Below, piece by piece: positions 60,466 to 64,000 of a stretch of 64,000 nucleotides of DNA. The translations under genes were made by a program, and so were the position numbers. Numbering within the stretch: the stretch's first letter is position 1; each line of letters starts with the position of its first letter. Below the pieces are notes generated by a model. It searched no databases. It was not told where the DNA came from and saw only the letters and a list, made by a program, of their open reading frames with translations. Source of the DNA: Bacillus sp. AFS041924 (lineage in GTDB: Bacteria > Bacillota > Bacilli > Bacillales > Bacillaceae_G); NCBI RefSeq assembly GCF_002577195.1, contig NZ_NULG01000057.1, forward strand, positions 1 to 64,000, read 5' to 3'.

Positions 60466-60912
60466 TCATTTAAAACTTAATTTTTTTAACTGGCTTTTGA
60501 TAAACGGATCAATTTCATCAGGCAATTGATCTAAATGAAAGAATTTTGCTTCAATTGATTGAGTTTGATCTGGTTTTATATCATTTTCGAAATCAGTACA
60601 AATATATCCAATCGCAACAGTTTGGTATTCATCCCCGCTTCCCTCAACTTTATTTAGTAATTCTAACCCAGAATAGACACCAAATAAAGAAAGTGAATTT
60701 AGCTTTAGACCGATATCATCATGAACATGACGCTTAATACATTCTTCAACCGATTCATTTAATTGTAGAATACCTCCAGGAATACCCCAAATACCTTCTT
60801 CATATCGAAAAAGTAATACTTCACCTGATGGATTTAAGATGGCAACACTTGGTCGAACAATTATTAAAGGAGCATTACCAATTTTTTCTCTCATACTTTC
60901 ACAATAATTCAT
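60466..60912 (-). CDS. Nudix hydrolase with variant Nudix box
   Basis: 148 residues. The Nudix fold is clear ('RPSVAILNPSGEVLLFRYEE', 'GIWGIPGGILQLNESVEE'). The box reads G-x5-E-x7-R-H-V-H-D-D-x-G instead of the usual R-E-x-x-E-E-x-G: the key Glu residues are His and two Asp. Metal binding could still work with Asp, but activity may be changed. AGGAGG precedes the ATG. Substrate unknown. Confidence 0.85.
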   Translation of the reverse strand: MNYCESMREKIGNAPLIIVRPSVAILNPSGEVLLFRYEEGIWGIPGGILQLNESVEECIKRHVHDDIGLKLNSLSLFGVYSGLELLNKVEGSGDEYQTVAIGYICTDFENDIKPDQTQSIEAKFFHLDQLPDEIDPFIKSQLKKLSFK

Positions 60913-61010
60913 AATACCTCCTAGACAGAAAAATTAATTTTTATATGAGTACTTAAATATTGTTGGTTGATTACTTTCTTCCTAAACAATTCCATTTCAT
61001 ATATTTTTTA

Positions 61011-62090
61011 CTAAAATTTACTTACTATTTTTTTTGCTTCATCCATAATTCCGTTTATTAAGTTTTCTACCGAGTCTTTTTTAGATAGTCTAGGACTTTG
61101 ACCCGACCAAAGTGACATAAATTCTTTGTTATTTTGTAAAGAAGCTGCTTTTCTTATAGATTGAGTTATCGTATTTTGAACAGGAAACTGAGGTAAATCG
61201 GCTTCATTATTTCTCATTTCCGTAATGAATTTATTTTCGATCCCTCTTGCCCATTTCCCTGAAAATGCGCGGGTCAAAACTACTTGGTCCTCTGAAGCAT
61301 TTAGAATGGCATCTTTATGTACCTCATGCGCTCCACTTTCAAAACTTGTTAAAAAAGCAGTACCCATTTGAACAGCTTTTGCCCCTAAGCTAAGTGAAGC
61401 GATTAAACCTCTTCCGTCCATAATTCCACCTGCCGCAATTACAGGAATATTAACATGATCAACTACTTGTGGAATTAATGACATTAATCCAATTAAACTT
61501 TCCTCACTGTCATTTATGAAATTACCTCGATGCCCACCCGCTTCGCTTCCTTGAACGACAACTAGATCCATCCCAACTTTTTCGATTTCTACAGCTTCTT
61601 TTACAGTAGTAGCTGTTCCGATTAAAATGATATTATGCAACTTTAACTCTTTTACTATTTCATTTGATAGAATACCGAATGTAAATGAACAAATTGGAAC
61701 CTTCTCCTCTATGATCACTTTAATCTGTTCTTGAAATGTTTCTTGAAGACTATTAAAATTTTGAACTCTAATGCTGTCATTTTGCTTAATATTTAATTCT
61801 TCATTAAATGGTTGTAATCGTTTATTAGCTTTTAAAATTTCATTCTCGTTAAGCATAAAATCGTTTGGAACAAATAAATTAATTCCGTAGCTATTAGAGG
61901 TTAACTTTTTTAACTCAATGATTTGTTCACGCATTTGTGAAGCGGTCATGTACCCCGCTCCAATTGTGCCTAATCCTCCACAATTGGAAACTTCAGCTAC
62001 CAAATTTGAAGTTGTAATTCCACCAGCCATTGGTGCTTGTATTATTGGATATTTTATTTTTAATAGCTCAGTTACTTGATTACTAATCAT
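61011..62090 (-). CDS. Nitronate monooxygenase-like flavoprotein
   Basis: 359 residues from ATG 62090, with AGAGGTG upstream. 2-nitropropane dioxygenase/nitronate monooxygenase (NMO) class: 'PIIQAPMAGGITTSNLVAEV', 'GGLGTIGAGYMTASQMREQI', 'GSEAGGHRGNF' (FMN phosphate region and catalytic His) and 'IPVIAAGGIMDGRGLIASLS' followed by 'GAKAVQMGTAFL'. It oxidises nitronates, toxic propionate-3-nitronate in some organisms, with FMN. Single gene. Confidence 0.92.
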   Translation of the reverse strand: MISNQVTELLKIKYPIIQAPMAGGITTSNLVAEVSNCGGLGTIGAGYMTASQMREQIIELKKLTSNSYGINLFVPNDFMLNENEILKANKRLQPFNEELNIKQNDSIRVQNFNSLQETFQEQIKVIIEEKVPICSFTFGILSNEIVKELKLHNIILIGTATTVKEAVEIEKVGMDLVVVQGSEAGGHRGNFINDSEESLIGLMSLIPQVVDHVNIPVIAAGGIMDGRGLIASLSLGAKAVQMGTAFLTSFESGAHEVHKDAILNASEDQVVLTRAFSGKWARGIENKFITEMRNNEADLPQFPVQNTITQSIRKAASLQNNKEFMSLWSGQSPRLSKKDSVENLINGIMDEAKKIVSKF

Positions 62091-62132
62091 CAATTTCACC
62101 TCTATGTATAGATAATTTATTTTTTACTCAAA

Positions 62133-62171
62133 AAAAGTCCCGAATAGTCTAGCAACACTATCGGGACTTTA
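62133..62171 (-). terminator. Intrinsic terminator of the protease gene
   Basis: AAAGTCCCGA pairs with TCGGGACTTT, flanked by A- and T-runs; read on the minus strand it follows the stop at 62184. Confidence 0.85.
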
Positions 62172-62183
62172 CCTTTTATTATA

Positions 62184-63131
62184 TTACATTCCAGTTTTTG
62201 CAGGAACATTTACACCTAGATTTAATAGTCCATGCCCTTCTTCAAACGTGCTGTATCCAAGGGGTACCGTATGACTTATTAAAAGTTCGAATATGTCTGC
62301 TTCTGTAATTTTCTCATTATTCTCAGACTCGAACTGTTGAATTAATAATGCAATAGCCCCTGAAACATGTGGTGTTGCCATTGATGTACCTGAAAGAACA
62401 GCATACTGATTTGTCGGATATGTCGACAAAATCTTTTCTCCTGGCGCTACCAAATCAATTTCATTATTCGTATTACTAAAACGTGATAATCGTTTTTCGA
62501 GACTTACAGAGCCTACTTCAATTACTTCATCGTAAGCACCTGGATAACTATATTCATTCGTTGATCCATCCCCGTCTCCTTCGTTTCCAGCTGCACATAC
62601 AACGGCAATATTTTGTTCCACCGCTCTTTGGATCGCTTCATGTAACGAAGAATCATCCTCTGGACCACCTAGTGACATTGACATCACTCGAACAGTTTCG
62701 CCATTAGAACCTTTCCAATTAGTCGCATAATCAATTGCCTGTACAATTGATTCAATGCTTCCTTCCCCAGCACCAGATAGCACTTTTAGAACGAGAAGTT
62801 TAACTTTTGGAGCCACGCCTACTACACCTTGTCCATCCTCAGAAGCAGCGATTGTACCACAAACATGCGTTCCATGACCATTATTGTCTAAGAATACGTT
62901 AGGATCCCCACCGTAATCTTCTGTAAAATTAAATCCACCAATAATCCGCTCTTGTAAATCAGGATGGTCTGTCTGACAGCCCGTATCAATAACTGCTACG
63001 ACAACATCTTCCCCTTGACACCCTTTTTCCCAAATAGACTTAGCTTCAATTAAAAGAACTCCAGGTGGTACTTCCTTAGTATGGTCTTTAACTTCTTCCA
63101 ACTTGTAAGGAATTAATCTAAATTTGGACAT
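62184..63131 (-). CDS. isp: Intracellular subtilisin-like serine protease
   Basis: 315 residues from ATG 63131, nine bases after AAGGAG, matching the usual length (about 320). No signal peptide. The N-terminal 'RLIPYKLEEV' has the LIPY motif that folds back to inhibit the zymogen until cleaved. Catalytic Asp49 ('AVIDTGCQTDHPDL'), His86 ('NGHGTHVCGT') and Ser250 ('LSGTSMATPHVS') are all present, as is the oxyanion Asn ('CAAGNEGDG'). ISPs degrade cytosolic proteins in stationary phase. Terminator follows. Confidence 0.95.
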   Translation of the reverse strand: MSKFRLIPYKLEEVKDHTKEVPPGVLLIEAKSIWEKGCQGEDVVVAVIDTGCQTDHPDLQERIIGGFNFTEDYGGDPNVFLDNNGHGTHVCGTIAASEDGQGVVGVAPKVKLLVLKVLSGAGEGSIESIVQAIDYATNWKGSNGETVRVMSMSLGGPEDDSSLHEAIQRAVEQNIAVVCAAGNEGDGDGSTNEYSYPGAYDEVIEVGSVSLEKRLSRFSNTNNEIDLVAPGEKILSTYPTNQYAVLSGTSMATPHVSGAIALLIQQFESENNEKITEADIFELLISHTVPLGYSTFEEGHGLLNLGVNVPAKTGM

Positions 63132-63461
63132 GTATACCAACTCCTTATTAGGATTTATACATAAAGGATAAATCTTTGAGGTATTATTAGTATTCTATAT
63201 TTATCCATAATTTCCCTTTAATTAATTCCAATTTTATTTTTATTGAGTCTAGTAGAAAAATAGACTCTACTTAATCGATGGTCGCCACTCCATACAACTT
63301 TTGATTCAAATCCTTATTTGCAAATAGACAAAGTTATCATCTTTATCTTCATAAAAAGTTTTCAATCTTTCATGATCTTTTACATCAGATTAATTTGTGC
63401 TTAAAAAAGTGGGTTTATAATCTAATAGTGTTAAGGCATTATTCAAACTAGGGGGAATAAA
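63132..63461. other. Intergenic
   Basis: About 330 A+T-rich bases; no frame, hairpin or site recognised except a GGGGGA just before the small gene at 63462. Confidence 0.5.
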
Positions 63462-63605
63462 ATGCTTACTAATTTATTAACAGAGATTAAGTATTGGTGG
63501 TTTGGTGAATTGATGGAAGAAATAGATGAAATTGAACGGATTGAATCCAAACATACGAGAGTTCGTTTTGATAATGATATTTATGAACTAATCCGCATTC
63601 ATTAA
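63462..63605 (+). CDS. 47-residue small acidic helical protein
   Basis: GGGGGAATAAA precedes the ATG. The product 'MLTNLLTEIKYWWFGELMEE' continues 'IDEIERIESKHTRVRFDND' and 'IYELIRIH'. It starts with an amphipathic, aromatic-rich helix, then charged residues and a beta-like end. No known family. A strong terminator follows the stop, so it is likely a real transcription unit. Confidence 0.65.
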   Translation: MLTNLLTEIKYWWFGELMEEIDEIERIESKHTRVRFDNDIYELIRIH

Positions 63606-63628
63606 TAAAATATAGAAAGTATATAGAT

Positions 63629-63667
63629 AACCACAAGAAAATTAATACTCTTGTGGTTTTTTTGTGC
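63629..63667 (+). terminator. Intrinsic terminator
   Basis: AACCACAAGA pairs with TCTTGTGGTT, followed by TTTTTTG. It lies 23 bases after the stop of the small gene. Confidence 0.85.
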
Positions 63668-63707
63668 TTTTTTCGAAGGAATTAAAATACTTTCCTGGAT
63701 AATAAAA

Positions 63708-63742
63708 GTAGGGCCTAAAAAGTAATTTGACTTTAGAGCCCC
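63708..63742 (-). terminator. Terminator of the isochorismatase-like gene
   Basis: GGGCCTAAA pairs with TTTAGAGCCC with a bulge; the minus strand continues into CTTTTATTA. It is 43 bases after the stop at 63785. Confidence 0.6.
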
Positions 63743-63784
63743 AATTATCATTTATTCATACTTAATCGAACAATATTTTACTAC

Positions 63785-64000
63785 TTATACAATAAATGGC
63801 ACTACATTGTAAGATATAATATTTCGATCACGATAGGTTTGAGTAATCACATCACTTTTAGTACTTAAGATTCCATTTTGTAAAATGACTGGTTTAAATC
63901 CCCTCTCACTAGCTCCATTGTAAGTAAATAGAACACAATGTTCTGCTGCAAATCCAGCTATTATGACTAACTTAACGTCATTTCCTTTCAAAATCTGTTC
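63785..64000 (-). CDS. Isochorismatase-family cysteine hydrolase, C-terminal part
   Basis: The frame is open to the window edge, so the N-terminal part with the catalytic Asp and Lys lies outside. The visible 71 residues hold the signature 'IIAGFAAEHCVLFTYNGASE' with the nucleophilic Cys, and 'GFKPVILQNGILS'. Family members are nicotinamidases or related amidohydrolases. Which one cannot be told from this fragment. Confidence 0.82.
   Translation of the reverse strand, partial: EQILKGNDVKLVIIAGFAAEHCVLFTYNGASERGFKPVILQNGILSTKSDVITQTYRDRNIISYNVVPFIV

Noticed and set aside
1-64000. CRISPR array, tRNA, rRNA or prophage
   Set aside because: No regular spacer array, no cloverleaf or rRNA sequence, and no phage structural genes were seen.

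Overview
The window looks like chromosomal DNA of a low-G+C Bacillales bacterium, most likely a Bacillaceae species outside the well-known model strains. The grounds are the A+T-rich genes, GGAGG-type ribosome binding sites with many TTG/GTG starts, a complete Bacillus-type methionine salvage locus with two SAM riboswitches, a glnR-glnA operon with GlnR operators, an intracellular subtilisin carrying the LIPY motif, and small proteins of the YtzI, YkvS and Fra/YdhG kinds. I see no rRNA, tRNA, CRISPR array or intact transposon.

Layout. Positions 1-9,400 hold a two-component system, a membrane metallophosphatase, assorted single genes (FUSC-like, VOC, lipoprotein, nucleotidyltransferase), a SulP transporter and a serine-recombinase-like protein without its catalytic residues. 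Positions 9,400-19,400 hold small proteins, a divergent polysaccharide deacetylase, nucleotide and aminoglycoside kinase-like genes, and several decayed genes: a frameshifted fibronectin-III/SH3 secreted protein, a doubly frameshifted membrane protein, a start-less frame and a dead ArsR copy. Positions 19,000-30,100 hold a sulP-arsR pair with an ArsR-like operator, a PhnA-like protein, an EamA exporter behind a possible proline-rich leader peptide, and a duplicated ArsB/DUF2642 module in which the second arsB has been lost. Positions 30,300-36,800 hold a LysR regulator, an amino-acid racemase and the nitrogen operon glnR-glnA2-glnA with two glutamine synthetases. Positions 37,100-45,100 are the methionine salvage locus: mtnU and mtnKA on the minus strand, mtnE and mtnWXBD on the plus strand, with SAM-I riboswitches in front of mtnKA and mtnWXBD. 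Positions 45,100-53,100 hold DUF421, an APC permease, small genes, a TetR/MFS efflux unit with twin palindromic operators, and a BCS1-like AAA ATPase. Positions 53,100-64,000 hold a 21-bp tandem repeat, a VanW protein, an IS607-family remnant, a PatB-type C-S lyase, a small protein with a J-domain-like end, an RraA-like protein, a Nudix protein, a nitronate monooxygenase-like flavoprotein, the intracellular protease and the edge of an isochorismatase-family gene.

How it works together. The best-understood units are the mtn locus, which recycles methylthioribose to methionine, and the glnRA operon, a GlnR-autoregulated glutamine synthesis unit with an unusual second synthetase. The rest is typical accessory Bacillus gene content, each gene usually closed by its own intrinsic terminator. 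The strongest leads for new biology are the proline-rich leader with a hairpin before the EamA transporter, the recombinase fold that appears to have become a non-catalytic DNA-binding protein, the protein with an HPD-containing J-like C-terminus, and the ArsB/DUF2642 duplication.
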